In this document: positions 26,100 through 33,952 of the stretch, piece after piece
Numbering within the stretch: position 1 is the first letter of the stretch
Layout: each line of letters begins with the position of its first letter
DNA from: Betaproteobacteria bacterium Ga0077532
Lineage (GTDB): Bacteria; Pseudomonadota; Gammaproteobacteria; Burkholderiales; Ga0077523
Assembly (NCBI GenBank): GCA_001464895.1
Contig: LNEE01000028.1
Location: 1 to 59,442, forward strand
Length of the DNA stretch: 59,442 nt
Reading direction: 5' to 3'
Made by a program: the position numbers and the translations under genes
Notes under the pieces: generated by a model
Database searches by the model: none
Told to the model about the DNA's origin: nothing
The model's input: only the letters and a program-made list of their open reading frames with translations

Positions 26100-27467
26100 T
26101 TGAAAGCCCTCTCCCACTCATTTTTTCGCACTGCAGCGAGCGATCGGCGCGCTGCCGCATGGGCCTCGGCCACGTTCTTCCTGCTGCTCGCTGCGTACTA
26201 TGTCCTGCGACCGCTGCGCGACGAGATGGCCGTGCGGGTCGGCACCTCGCGACTCGGCATGCTGTTCTCCGCCACGTTCATCGGAATGCTGTGCGCTGCA
26301 CCACTCTTCGGATGGTGTGCGGCTCGGATCCGACCTGCGAGGCTGGTGCCCGGCGTCTTCGGTTTCTTCGCCATTCAGCTCGCGCTCTTCAATGTTGCGA
26401 TGCAAGACTCCGGCTTCGGGTTGGCGGGGTCCGCGGTGTTCTTCGTGTGGATCAGCATCTTCAACGTGTTCGCCGTATCGGTGTTCTGGAGCCTCCTGAC
26501 CGACCGCTTCGGACTCGATGCCGCCGAGCGACTCTTCGGCCCGATCTCGGTGGGCGGCAGTCTCGGCGCCATCGTCGGACCCAGCCTGACGGCATTCCTC
26601 GCGGAGCCCCTCGGCGTGGCGCGCCTGCCGCTCGTCTCCATGGCATTGCTGATCGGCGCCGTCGGCTGTGCGATCCGCCTCACCCGCGTCGAGATCCCCG
26701 GCACGGCCACAGCGCGGGTGGCGTCCGACGCACCGGCGGTCGGCGGCAGTGCCTGGGAGGGCCTGGCGCTGATCGCGCGCTCCCCCGTGCTCAGGCTCTT
26801 CTGCGTCTACCTTGTGCTGCACGCACTGCTCGGCACGGTGCTCTACTTCGAACAGACCCGGCTGGCAGCCGCAGCCTTTGCCACAGCAGAGGCACGCACC
26901 AGCTTCTTCGCACGGATCGATCTCGTGGTGAACATCCTCACGGTCATCACCCAGGCCGTCGGCACCAGCGCACTCGTGCGACGATTCGGGCTCGCCGTCG
27001 CCCTGGCGCTGTTGCCGATGCTGTCCGCGATCGGTTTCAGCGCACTCGGCATGGCCCCTACGCTCACGGTGCTCGTCGTGGTCGGCGTGGTGCGGCGGGC
27101 CGGGGAGTACGCGATCGCACGTCCGGCCCGGGAGATGGTCTTCACCGTGCTGCCGCGGAACGTGAAGTACAAGGCAAAGAATTTTCTCGACACGGTCGTG
27201 GTGCGCGGCGCCGATGCCGCAAGCAGCTGGCTGGTGGAAGCCGCGAGAGTCATGGCCGTCGTCGGTGCGCCGCTGGCACTCGCGGCCGTGCCCGTCGCCC
27301 TTCTCGGCGCCGCAACCGGCTGGCGTCTCGCCCGACACCCGACCATCCCGATTCACGAGGAGGAACAGCATGACCCGACGCAACCCGCAGACCGAACCGA
27401 TGCCAGACCGGGCGCGCCGCCGCTGGACGGCCGCCATGGGGCTGCTGCCGCTCGCGGCGATGACTGA
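26100..27467 (+). CDS. NTP/NDP-exchange-type MFS transporter
   Basis: A 455-aa polytopic membrane protein with about twelve helices. [20 protein letters not shown] at the N-terminus, [21 protein letters not shown] and [20 protein letters not shown] are typical of the bacterial relatives of ATP/ADP translocases often annotated NTP/NDP exchange transporter. Actual substrates of the free-living group are unknown. The only plausible start is TTG 26100, with poor Shine-Dalgarno; no in-frame ATG occurs before residue 44. The hydrophilic tail after ~residue 415 overlaps the next gene by 98 nt, an unusually long overlap suggesting coupled expression. Confidence 0.82.
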   Translation: MKALSHSFFRTAASDRRAAAWASATFFLLLAAYYVLRPLRDEMAVRVGTSRLGMLFSATFIGMLCAAPLFGWCAARIRPARLVPGVFGFFAIQLALFNVAMQDSGFGLAGSAVFFVWISIFNVFAVSVFWSLLTDRFGLDAAERLFGPISVGGSLGAIVGPSLTAFLAEPLGVARLPLVSMALLIGAVGCAIRLTRVEIPGTATARVASDAPAVGGSAWEGLALIARSPVLRLFCVYLVLHALLGTVLYFEQTRLAAAAFATAEARTSFFARIDLVVNILTVITQAVGTSALVRRFGLAVALALLPMLSAIGFSALGMAPTLTVLVVVGVVRRAGEYAIARPAREMVFTVLPRNVKYKAKNFLDTVVVRGADAASSWLVEAARVMAVVGAPLALAAVPVALLGAATGWRLARHPTIPIHEEEQHDPTQPADRTDARPGAPPLDGRHGAAAARGDD

Positions 27468-28326
27468 GCAGGCGCGCAGCGCCGAGGCCGCGACACCACA
27501 GGTGTTGCGGCGGAGAATCCCGTCGTCCGGCGAGCAGTTGCCCGTGATCGGACTCGGTACCTATCAGGCGCTGGACGTCGGCAGCGGCGCGGCTGAGCAG
27601 GCCCCACTGCTCGACGTCGTGCGCGCCCTCACCGACCAAGGCGGCACCCTCATCGACAGCTCCCCGATGTACGGCCGGGCGGAGAGCGTTGCAGGCGACC
27701 TGGTCGCGACGCTGTCGGCGCGATCCAAGGTGTTCCTCGCGACGAAGGTCTGGACCACCGGCCGCGAGAGTGGCATCCGGCAGATGGAGGAGTCGTTCCG
27801 TCGGATGCGCACCGACCGGATGGACCTCATGCAGGTGCACAACCTCCAGGACTGGCGCACGCACGCCGAGACGCTCGACCGCTGGAAGGCCGATGGGCGC
27901 ATCCGCTACACGGGCATCACGCACTACCACGAAGGCGCGTACGGCGAACTCGAAAAGGTGATGCGTGCCCGGCGCTGGGACTTCGTGCAGCTCAACTACT
28001 CGCTGGCCGAGCCTGCAGCGGCCGAGCGGATGCTGCCGCTCGCCGCCGAACTTGGTGTGGCGGTGATCGCCAACCGGCCCTTCGCACAGGGCGCTCTCTT
28101 CTCGCGCGTGAAGGGCAAGACCTTGCCAGGCTGGGCGGCGGATATCGACTGCGCGAGCTGGGCGCAGGTGTTCCTGAAATGGATCGTGTCCCACCCGGCC
28201 GTGAACTGCGCGATTCCCGCGTCGAGCAAGGCCACGCACACCGTGCAGAACATGCTGGCCGGCACGGGTCGCATGCCGGATGCTGCCCTGCGCGCTCGCA
28301 TCGCAAAGGACTTCGACGCGCTCTGA
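27370..28326 (+). CDS. Exported aldo/keto reductase
   Basis: A 318-aa aldo/keto reductase. The tetrad is Asp96, Tyr101, Lys126 and His157 (IDSSPMYGRAE, FLATKVWT, DLMQVHNLQD). The N-terminus ([20 protein letters not shown]) resembles a Tat signal peptide with RRR, so the enzyme is probably exported folded with its NADP cofactor; such Tat-type AKRs occur widely. SD GAGGAGGAA precedes ATG 27370. The gene starts inside the upstream transporter gene. The substrate is unknown. A short stem gagccc/gggctc (28330-28344) lies after the stop and overlaps the convergent gene's stop codon. Confidence 0.9.
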   Translation: MTRRNPQTEPMPDRARRRWTAAMGLLPLAAMTEQARSAEAATPQVLRRRIPSSGEQLPVIGLGTYQALDVGSGAAEQAPLLDVVRALTDQGGTLIDSSPMYGRAESVAGDLVATLSARSKVFLATKVWTTGRESGIRQMEESFRRMRTDRMDLMQVHNLQDWRTHAETLDRWKADGRIRYTGITHYHEGAYGELEKVMRARRWDFVQLNYSLAEPAAAERMLPLAAELGVAVIANRPFAQGALFSRVKGKTLPGWAADIDCASWAQVFLKWIVSHPAVNCAIPASSKATHTVQNMLAGTGRMPDAALRARIAKDFDAL

Positions 28327-28342
28327 ACCGAGCCCTGCGGGC

Positions 28343-29605
28343 TCAGGATTGCTCGTCGTCCGTGGGTTCCAGCCCGTAGGGCCGTACCAGCGACCACAGA
28401 TGCTTCGGCATCATGTGCTTCAGGAGACGCGGGCGTTCCCGTCGAAGGTGCACGACGGTCTCCAGCGCCTTCATCTCCACCCGCGCACGCGCGAACTCGA
28501 TGCCCCGGGGCCCGATGCGCGGCATGAGCCAGCCGACGATCGGGCGCAGCCATTCCGGCATCCGGCGCAGCGGCAGCCCCCCGGCCGCGCGCTGGATGTT
28601 GCCGAGGAACCCCTTCACGGGCGCGCGGCGGTTGCCGGCGCTCCCGGGCATCGACGTGCGAATCTCGTCGCCCAGCAATCCGAGGAGTTCCTCGCCACGG
28701 GCGTTGCGCACGAGCAGCCACTGCTCGCCCTGCCCACCCATGTAGCCGACGGTGATGTCGGCGAGCACGTTGGTGTAGTCGACGCACGTCCTGCAGGTCA
28801 GCGGAAAGAAATCGTTCGGCAGTTGCGAGAGCGGAAGCTGCAGGAACGGGATCGCCTTGACGCGTCCATCCGTGAAACGCAACTCCACGTGATAGTCGGC
28901 GCGGAATTCGAGGTAGGTGATCGTGTCGGGATCCGCCGCGAGCAGTTCGAGGAACCGGTGGAAGTTCTCGGTGGTGGTGTTGTCCGAGCACGGCGTGCCG
29001 ATCACGTACAGCCGCTCGAACCCCAGCTCCGCTTCGAGCGCGCGCAACGCGTAGACCTGACACGGAATCCCCACCACCGCGAGGCGCTTGTAGCCCTTCG
29101 CGCGCGCCGGCTCGAGCAACGCAAGCAACGGCGCGTAGCCCATGCGCATGCCGCGGCACTGCGCCATACCCGCCGCGGAAGTCACAAGCACCGGCACGGG
29201 CCGCCAGCGGTCCTCCGGATCAGGCGCCATCGCGAGGACGGCATCCACCGCACCGGTCTCCAGCAGGCGCTCCGCGATGCGCGTGGTGATGCCCGTCCAC
29301 TGCGCGCCGGGCAGCGGGTTCGCGAGGCCCGCACGCAGCATCTGGCGGAACGGTCCGAAATGGACCTCGTCGGGCTTCGAGAGGTCACGGCTGCGACCAT
29401 GCACCCGCGCCTCCAGGCCAGCGTGGTCGGGCTTGATGAACTGGCACGCGCGGCCGCAGCGCTTGGCGTCGTCGGTGCGCGAGATGCCGCAGTCGGTGCA
29501 GAGGTCACGCGGCGCAGCCGGGCCGACGATCGGCCGCCACACCGGGGCGCCCGCGCGAGGCTCGGCGGTGGCCGCGAGATCATCCGGAGGACGTGAGGCG
29601 TCCAA
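28343..29605 (-). CDS. FrhB-family flavin/iron-sulfur reductase, resembles 8-vinyl reductase BciB
   Basis: A 420-aa protein with coenzyme F420 hydrogenase beta (FrhB) N- and C-terminal domains. N-terminal Cys residues (LCTDCGISR and RCGRACQFI) and a later CRTCVDYTN could ligate Fe-S clusters. HGRSRDL, GAQWTGI, VIGTPCSDNTT and DITVGYMGGQGEQW match my recollection of the BciB/HCAR group: divinyl chlorophyllide 8-vinyl reductase and 7-hydroxymethyl chlorophyll reductase. The start is TTG 29605 with a strong AGGAG 6 nt upstream; no ATG fits. No other bacteriochlorophyll gene is in the window, so the in-vivo substrate is uncertain. It could also be a paralogue acting on another tetrapyrrole or compound. 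Confidence 0.78.
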   Translation of the reverse strand: MDASRPPDDLAATAEPRAGAPVWRPIVGPAAPRDLCTDCGISRTDDAKRCGRACQFIKPDHAGLEARVHGRSRDLSKPDEVHFGPFRQMLRAGLANPLPGAQWTGITTRIAERLLETGAVDAVLAMAPDPEDRWRPVPVLVTSAAGMAQCRGMRMGYAPLLALLEPARAKGYKRLAVVGIPCQVYALRALEAELGFERLYVIGTPCSDNTTTENFHRFLELLAADPDTITYLEFRADYHVELRFTDGRVKAIPFLQLPLSQLPNDFFPLTCRTCVDYTNVLADITVGYMGGQGEQWLLVRNARGEELLGLLGDEIRTSMPGSAGNRRAPVKGFLGNIQRAAGGLPLRRMPEWLRPIVGWLMPRIGPRGIEFARARVEMKALETVVHLRRERPRLLKHMMPKHLWSLVRPYGLEPTDDEQS

Positions 29606-29681
29606 GGAAGCTCCTGGATCGAGGGTCGTGTGACGAGAGAATCGAGCGTGGAGCGGGGCCCGTGGCGGACCCCGCCGCGCG

Positions 29682-30866
29682 TCAGATGAGGCCGCGCTCC
29701 GAGAGATTGCGCATCAGCGCCGTCACGCCGAAGGTCCACGGCGGGATGCGATGGCAGTGGTTCACGCGATTCACCAGGGTACCGAGCGGGTTCGCGCGGA
29801 TCGACACGACGTCACCCAGCCGGTGCGTGAAGCCGCGCCCCGGCGCCTCGCGGTCCTGCGTGGGCGCGAAAGCCGTCCCGAGAAACAGCATCATCCCGTC
29901 CGGATACTGATGGTGCGTGCCCATCGCGTGCCGGACGAGCTCCAGCGGATCCCGACTGATCTGCGTGAGCGCATAACGCCCCTCGACGGTGAAGCCTTCC
30001 GGCCCGTCGACCCGTGTCTCGATCTCGATGCGTCGAAGATCCTGGACGCCGAAACGCTCGTCGAGCAGCCGGATGAACGGGCCGATCGCACAGCTCGCAT
30101 TGTTGTCCTTCGCGCGGCCGAGCAGCAGCGCGCTGCGGCCCTCGAAGTCGCGGAGGTTCACGTCGTTGCCGAGCGCCGCACCGACGACCTCGCCGCGGGG
30201 GTTCACCGCGAGTACGAGTTCCGGCTCGGGGTTGTTCCACGACGATGCTTCGAGGATCCCAACCTCGGCCCCCAGCCCCACCGCCGACAACGGCTGGGCC
30301 TTGTTGAACACCTCGGCGTCCGGTCCGATGCCCACCTCGAGGTACTGCGACCAGAGTCCGCGCTCGACGAGCAGCGCCTTCACGCGCTGTGCACCCGCGG
30401 AGCCGGGCTTCACGCTCGAGAGCGAGGCGCCGATCTCGCGTCCGAGCGTGGCACGGATCTCGTCGGCCTGCGCGGCATCGCCCTTCGCGTGTTCCTCGAT
30501 CACGCGCTCCAGCATGCTCGCGACGAACGTCACGCCGCAGGCGCGCACCGCCTGCAGATCGCAGGGCGCGAGCAGGTAAGGACGATTCGGATCGCGTCGA
30601 TCGGCGTGGCTATTGGCGATGAGCGACGCGACGTCGCCCAGCGGCCGGGTGCGGCCATCGTCGAGCGCGCGCAGCAGGCGCGGCACGAGTTCGTCCGCGG
30701 CGAGCAGATCGGAAGTGGTCGGTGCGATGTGCGAGACGTCCAGCACCTGCCCTTTGCGGACCACTATGGGGCTCGGTCCGGCGAGTGGCCCCGGCACCCA
30801 GGCGCGGCCCAGCAGGAGGGCGTCGTCGCTGTCGTCGGGGAGAATTCGGTCAGCCGAAAGTTGCAT
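29682..30866 (-). CDS. Fumarylacetoacetate hydrolase (FAH) family protein
   Basis: A 394-aa FAH-superfamily protein with a ~100-residue N-terminal extension before the catalytic fold. The fold shows SSWNNPEPELVLAVNPRGEV (metal-site Glu residues), GNDVNLRDFEGRSALLLGRA, KDNNASCAIGPFI and the C-terminal GDVVSIRANPLGTLVNRVNH. The family cleaves or rearranges 2-keto acids from aromatic or sugar-acid breakdown (hydrolases, isomerases, dehydratases). The length fits sugar-acid dehydratase-like members rather than HpaG. ATG 30866 is preceded by a short spacer from the next upstream gene (12 bp), suggesting an operon with the exported protein. Exact reaction unknown. Confidence 0.85.
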   Translation of the reverse strand: MQLSADRILPDDSDDALLLGRAWVPGPLAGPSPIVVRKGQVLDVSHIAPTTSDLLAADELVPRLLRALDDGRTRPLGDVASLIANSHADRRDPNRPYLLAPCDLQAVRACGVTFVASMLERVIEEHAKGDAAQADEIRATLGREIGASLSSVKPGSAGAQRVKALLVERGLWSQYLEVGIGPDAEVFNKAQPLSAVGLGAEVGILEASSWNNPEPELVLAVNPRGEVVGAALGNDVNLRDFEGRSALLLGRAKDNNASCAIGPFIRLLDERFGVQDLRRIEIETRVDGPEGFTVEGRYALTQISRDPLELVRHAMGTHHQYPDGMMLFLGTAFAPTQDREAPGRGFTHRLGDVVSIRANPLGTLVNRVNHCHRIPPWTFGVTALMRNLSERGLI

Positions 30867-30878
30867 GGGGACTCCGGG

Positions 30879-31466
30879 TCAGCGCGGTGCGCGCTCGATG
30901 AGGAAGGCGTACTCGGGACGACAGTCGGGCACACAGGGAATGGCCCAGCGGAGGTCGTCCGAGACGGTCGGAAAGTAGACATCCATGGTGTGACCGAGAC
31001 TGTTCTGCATCGTCATCCGATGCATGGCGATCGGGCGTGTCTCGACGTGGAAGCGATACGTTGCGGACTCGCGCATCAGCTTCTCGTGCCCGGCGTCGAT
31101 GCCCTGTGCGTCGAGTTCGACGATCTCCAACTTCACGAAGTGCTTCGGTCCGGGGAGCGTGAACGATGCGGCCGGCGCCCAGGCCGGCAGTTCCGGCCGG
31201 TTGAGCCAGCTCGCGGGAAACCGCCATCGCCACGGCAGCTTCGCGACGAGCTTCTGGCCGGCGGCCGTGCATTCGAGCTTCGCCCAGCCGTCGAGCGGGG
31301 ACGGGAGCGACGTCAGCGCCCCGGCGGGCAGATGCTCGCAGTCGAAGAAGCCGACGTCACCGGCATCGTCGTGATCCGAATCGCTGTGTGCGTGAGCACC
31401 AAGGGACATCGCGACGAAAACGACGCCGACGAACATGCGCCAGCCCGGAAGACCACAAGGGAACAT
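30879..31466 (-). CDS. Exported hypothetical protein with His/Asp-rich N-terminus
   Basis: A 195-aa protein I do not recognise. Residues ~11-27 (MFVGVVFVAMSLGAHA) form a signal peptide. The mature N-terminus HSDSDHDDAGD could bind metal. Four mature Cys (FFDCEHL, KLECTAA and IPCVPDC) could pair as disulfides. The rest is mixed alpha/beta with Trp-rich KLPWRWRFPASWLN. ATG 31466 has GGAG upstream; an internal ATG at 31436 is possible. It is the first gene of a likely two-gene operon with the FAH-family gene. A DUF2796-like relationship was considered but is not supported. Confidence 0.65.
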   Translation of the reverse strand: MFPCGLPGWRMFVGVVFVAMSLGAHAHSDSDHDDAGDVGFFDCEHLPAGALTSLPSPLDGWAKLECTAAGQKLVAKLPWRWRFPASWLNRPELPAWAPAASFTLPGPKHFVKLEIVELDAQGIDAGHEKLMRESATYRFHVETRPIAMHRMTMQNSLGHTMDVYFPTVSDDLRWAIPCVPDCRPEYAFLIERAPR

Positions 31467-31589
31467 CGGAACACTCCAGACGAAACAGGGCGCCGATTAT
31501 GGCACCGGGGCGAGGCGGGAACGGCCTGGAAATGGGGGGGCACGCCACCACCACCCGAGCGCGTGGCGATGCGCGCGCTGCGCCAGGCA

Positions 31590-32381
31590 TCAAACCCGCG
31601 GAAGGCGCCTGAGGAATGTGGCGACGAGATGATTGAAGGTCTCGGGCTGCTCCAGATTCGAGAGATGCGACGCCGACGGAATCACCGCCAACTGCGCACC
31701 GGGGATCGCCTGATGGATCGCGCGCGATGCCTCAACGGGTGTCCCGACATCCTGATCACCGACGACCACGAGCGTCGGCACATCGATGCCGCCGAGTCGG
31801 TCGGTGAGGTCGAGCGCCTGGATCGCGTGGCAGCACCCCGCGTAGCCGGCGGGGGGCGTCGCGCGGATCATGGCACCGACACTCGCGAGGACGTCGGGAT
31901 GCGTCCGGTGGAACGCCGGCGTGAACCACCGCGCGAGCGTCGGCTCCACGATCGGTGCCATGCCCTGCGCCTCGACGGTTGCGATGCGCTGCGACCAGAT
32001 CGGGCGCGCCTCCGGTCCGATGCGGCTGGTGGTGTCGCACAGAGACAGACTCTCGAAGCGCCCGGGATGTCGCAACGCGTGGGTCATCCCGATCATGCCG
32101 CCCATCGACAGGCCCATGTAGTGACAGCGACCGATGCCGAGCGCGGTCAGCATCTCCTCGAGATCGTCGGCCAGGAGGTCGAGCGTGTACGCACCGTCCG
32201 TCACCTCGGTGCCACCGTGTCCGCGGGTGTCGAACGCGAGCACGCGAAACCGATCCCGCAGCGCCGCCACCTGCGGCGCCCACATGGCGCCTGCGCACGC
32301 GAGCGAATGACTCAGGACGAGCCACGGGCCTGCGCCCGCGACGCTGTACTCGATCTGGATGCCGTTGGCCGTGACCTGCAT
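31590..32381 (-). CDS. Alpha/beta hydrolase, 3-oxoadipate enol-lactonase-like (PcaD)
   Basis: A 263-aa alpha/beta hydrolase. Nucleophile Ser92 is in GLSMGGMIG, acid Asp in VVGDQDVGTPVE and base His in PSASHLSNLEQP. HG-type oxyanion and LAFDTRGHGGTE segments fit. The order and spacing match PcaD, which hydrolyses 3-oxoadipate enol-lactone to 3-oxoadipate in protocatechuate/catechol breakdown. Other pca genes are absent, so the substrate could differ. AGGAG precedes ATG 32381, and longer readings upstream are spurious. It is divergent from the AraD1-family gene across 150 bp. Confidence 0.82.
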   Translation of the reverse strand: MQVTANGIQIEYSVAGAGPWLVLSHSLACAGAMWAPQVAALRDRFRVLAFDTRGHGGTEVTDGAYTLDLLADDLEEMLTALGIGRCHYMGLSMGGMIGMTHALRHPGRFESLSLCDTTSRIGPEARPIWSQRIATVEAQGMAPIVEPTLARWFTPAFHRTHPDVLASVGAMIRATPPAGYAGCCHAIQALDLTDRLGGIDVPTLVVVGDQDVGTPVEASRAIHQAIPGAQLAVIPSASHLSNLEQPETFNHLVATFLRRLPRV

Positions 32382-32531
32382 GCGCTTTCTCCTCGTGTCT
32401 TCGGGCGTGTCGTCGCCGATCGCCGCGAGAGTACAGGAGGTGAAGGTGACGTTGCTTGACCGGTCGCGCGCCTTCGGGGGATCCTCGACCCTCCGGAACA
32501 ATGGCGCGGCACAGCGCCCGGGGGGAGGATC

Positions 32532-33530
32532 GTGAGGCTCGTTCAATACGCCGGCCGGGATGGCCAACGACACGTGGGGCGGGTCACCGACGACGACGCC
32601 ATCGAGCCGCTCGACGGCATCGACCGCGTCTACCGGCTCGCACTCGAAGCGCTGCGTTCCGGGCGCTCACTCGAAGCGATCGCGGCGGCCCGCGCCTCCG
32701 GGCGCCGCGAGGACTACGACGCCATCGTCGCGGAGCATCGCCTGCTGCCGCCGCTGGATCATCCCGATCCCGCACGCTGCCTCGTGACGGGCACGGGACT
32801 CTCCCACCTCGGCAGCGCTGCCGCGCGCGATTCGATGCACGCGAAGCTGCAGCAGTCGGACGACGCGCTCACCGACTCCATGAAGATGTTCAAGTGGGGA
32901 ATCGAAGGCGGGAAGCCGGCAACCGGCGAGATCGGAACCGCACCCGAGTGGTTCTACAAGGGCGACGGCCGCTGGGTCGTGCCGCCGGGCGGCGCCCTGG
33001 AGTTGCCGGCCTTCGCGGCCGACGGCGGCGAGGAAGTGGAGGTCGCGGGCCTCTACGTGATCGCGGACGACGGCTCGCCGGTGCGCCTTGGTTTCGCGCT
33101 CGGCAACGAGTACTCCGACCACGTCACCGAGCGCCGCAACTACCTCTACCTCGCGCACTCGAAGTTGCGCGAGAGCAGCTTCGGCCCGGAACTGCGCACG
33201 GGGCCGCTACCAGCGTCGGTCCGCGGACAGGCGCGACTGGTGCGCGATGGCGAGGTGATCTGGTCCTCCGAATGGCTGTCGGGCGAGGACAACATGTGTC
33301 ACTCGGTCGCGAACCTCGAGCACCATCATTTCCGCTATCGCCAGTTCCGCACACCCGGTGACGTCCATGTGCATTACTTCGGCGCAGCCACCGGCAGCTT
33401 CACGCAGAACGTGAAGACATCGCCGGGCGACGTCTTCGAGATCTCGGCGGACGGCTTCGGCCGGCCGCTGCGCAACACCCTCGGCAAACCTGCCGAGCCC
33501 TTGCGCCACTTCGCCGTGCGCGCCCTCTGA
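32532..33530 (+). CDS. AraD1 (GguC) family FAH-fold protein
   Basis: A 332-aa protein of the AraD1/GguC group in the FAH superfamily. Typical stretches are TGTGLSHLGSAAARDSMHAK, MKMFKWGIEGGKP, EWFYKGDGRWVVPPG, LGFALGNEYSDHVTERRNYL and LAHSKLRESSFGPEL. Relatives lie in pentose or keto-acid gene clusters and are thought to act as 2-keto-3-deoxy-sugar-acid dehydratases or related enzymes. The GTG start at 32532 has a good GGGGGAGG sequence 3 nt upstream. The NIPSNAP gene follows after 43 bp, probably co-transcribed. Substrate not determined. Confidence 0.87.
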   Translation: MRLVQYAGRDGQRHVGRVTDDDAIEPLDGIDRVYRLALEALRSGRSLEAIAAARASGRREDYDAIVAEHRLLPPLDHPDPARCLVTGTGLSHLGSAAARDSMHAKLQQSDDALTDSMKMFKWGIEGGKPATGEIGTAPEWFYKGDGRWVVPPGGALELPAFAADGGEEVEVAGLYVIADDGSPVRLGFALGNEYSDHVTERRNYLYLAHSKLRESSFGPELRTGPLPASVRGQARLVRDGEVIWSSEWLSGEDNMCHSVANLEHHHFRYRQFRTPGDVHVHYFGAATGSFTQNVKTSPGDVFEISADGFGRPLRNTLGKPAEPLRHFAVRAL

Positions 33531-33573
33531 ACCACCACCCGCTCTGAACCACCACTTCCAGGAACCTCTTCGC

Positions 33574-33900
33574 ATGATCCACGAACTGCGCATCTACCAT
33601 TGCCTGCCCGGCAAGCTGCCCGAACTCAACCGCCGCTTCGAAACCATCACGCTGAAGATCTGGGAGCGGCACGGCATCCGCCAGGCCGGCTTCTGGACCG
33701 TGCTCGTGGGCGATTCGAACGTGGACCTCTACTACCTTCTCGAATGGAAGGACATGGCGGAACGCGAGCGCGTGTGGGGCGGATTCATGGCCGATCCCGA
33801 GTGGATCGAGAAGCGCGCCGAGACCGAGAAGAACGGCCCGATCGTCGCGAAGATCACCAACTACTTCCTGCAGCCTACGAGCTACTCGAAGGTGAAGTAG
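33574..33900 (+). CDS. NIPSNAP family protein
   Basis: A 108-aa NIPSNAP-fold protein (dimeric ferredoxin-like alpha/beta barrel). MIHELRIYHCLPGKLPELNRRF, the central GFWTVLVGDSNVDLYYLLEW and the end FLQPTSYSKVK are characteristic. The molecular role of bacterial members is not established; they are often found near catabolic genes, as here. AGGAA precedes the ATG by 8 nt. It is probably in an operon with the AraD1-family gene and convergent with the carbonic anhydrase gene. Confidence 0.88.
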   Translation: MIHELRIYHCLPGKLPELNRRFETITLKIWERHGIRQAGFWTVLVGDSNVDLYYLLEWKDMAERERVWGGFMADPEWIEKRAETEKNGPIVAKITNYFLQPTSYSKVK

Positions 33901-33908
33901 TCAATTCC

Positions 33909-33932
33909 CGGGGTGGCTGCGCAGCCACCCCG
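33909..33932. terminator. Perfect 24-nt palindrome between convergent genes
   Basis: cggggtggctgc directly followed by gcagccaccccg. It would fold as a strong hairpin in both transcripts (NIPSNAP and carbonic anhydrase). There is no T-run, so termination efficiency is uncertain. Confidence 0.5.
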
Positions 33933-33952
33933 CTGTCCCGTCCGGCGGACGC

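Noticed and set aside
29751..32459. 900-codon plus-strand frame across the FAH, exported-protein and PcaD-like genes
   Set aside because: It covers three recognisable genes on the other strand and its own product has no fold signature.
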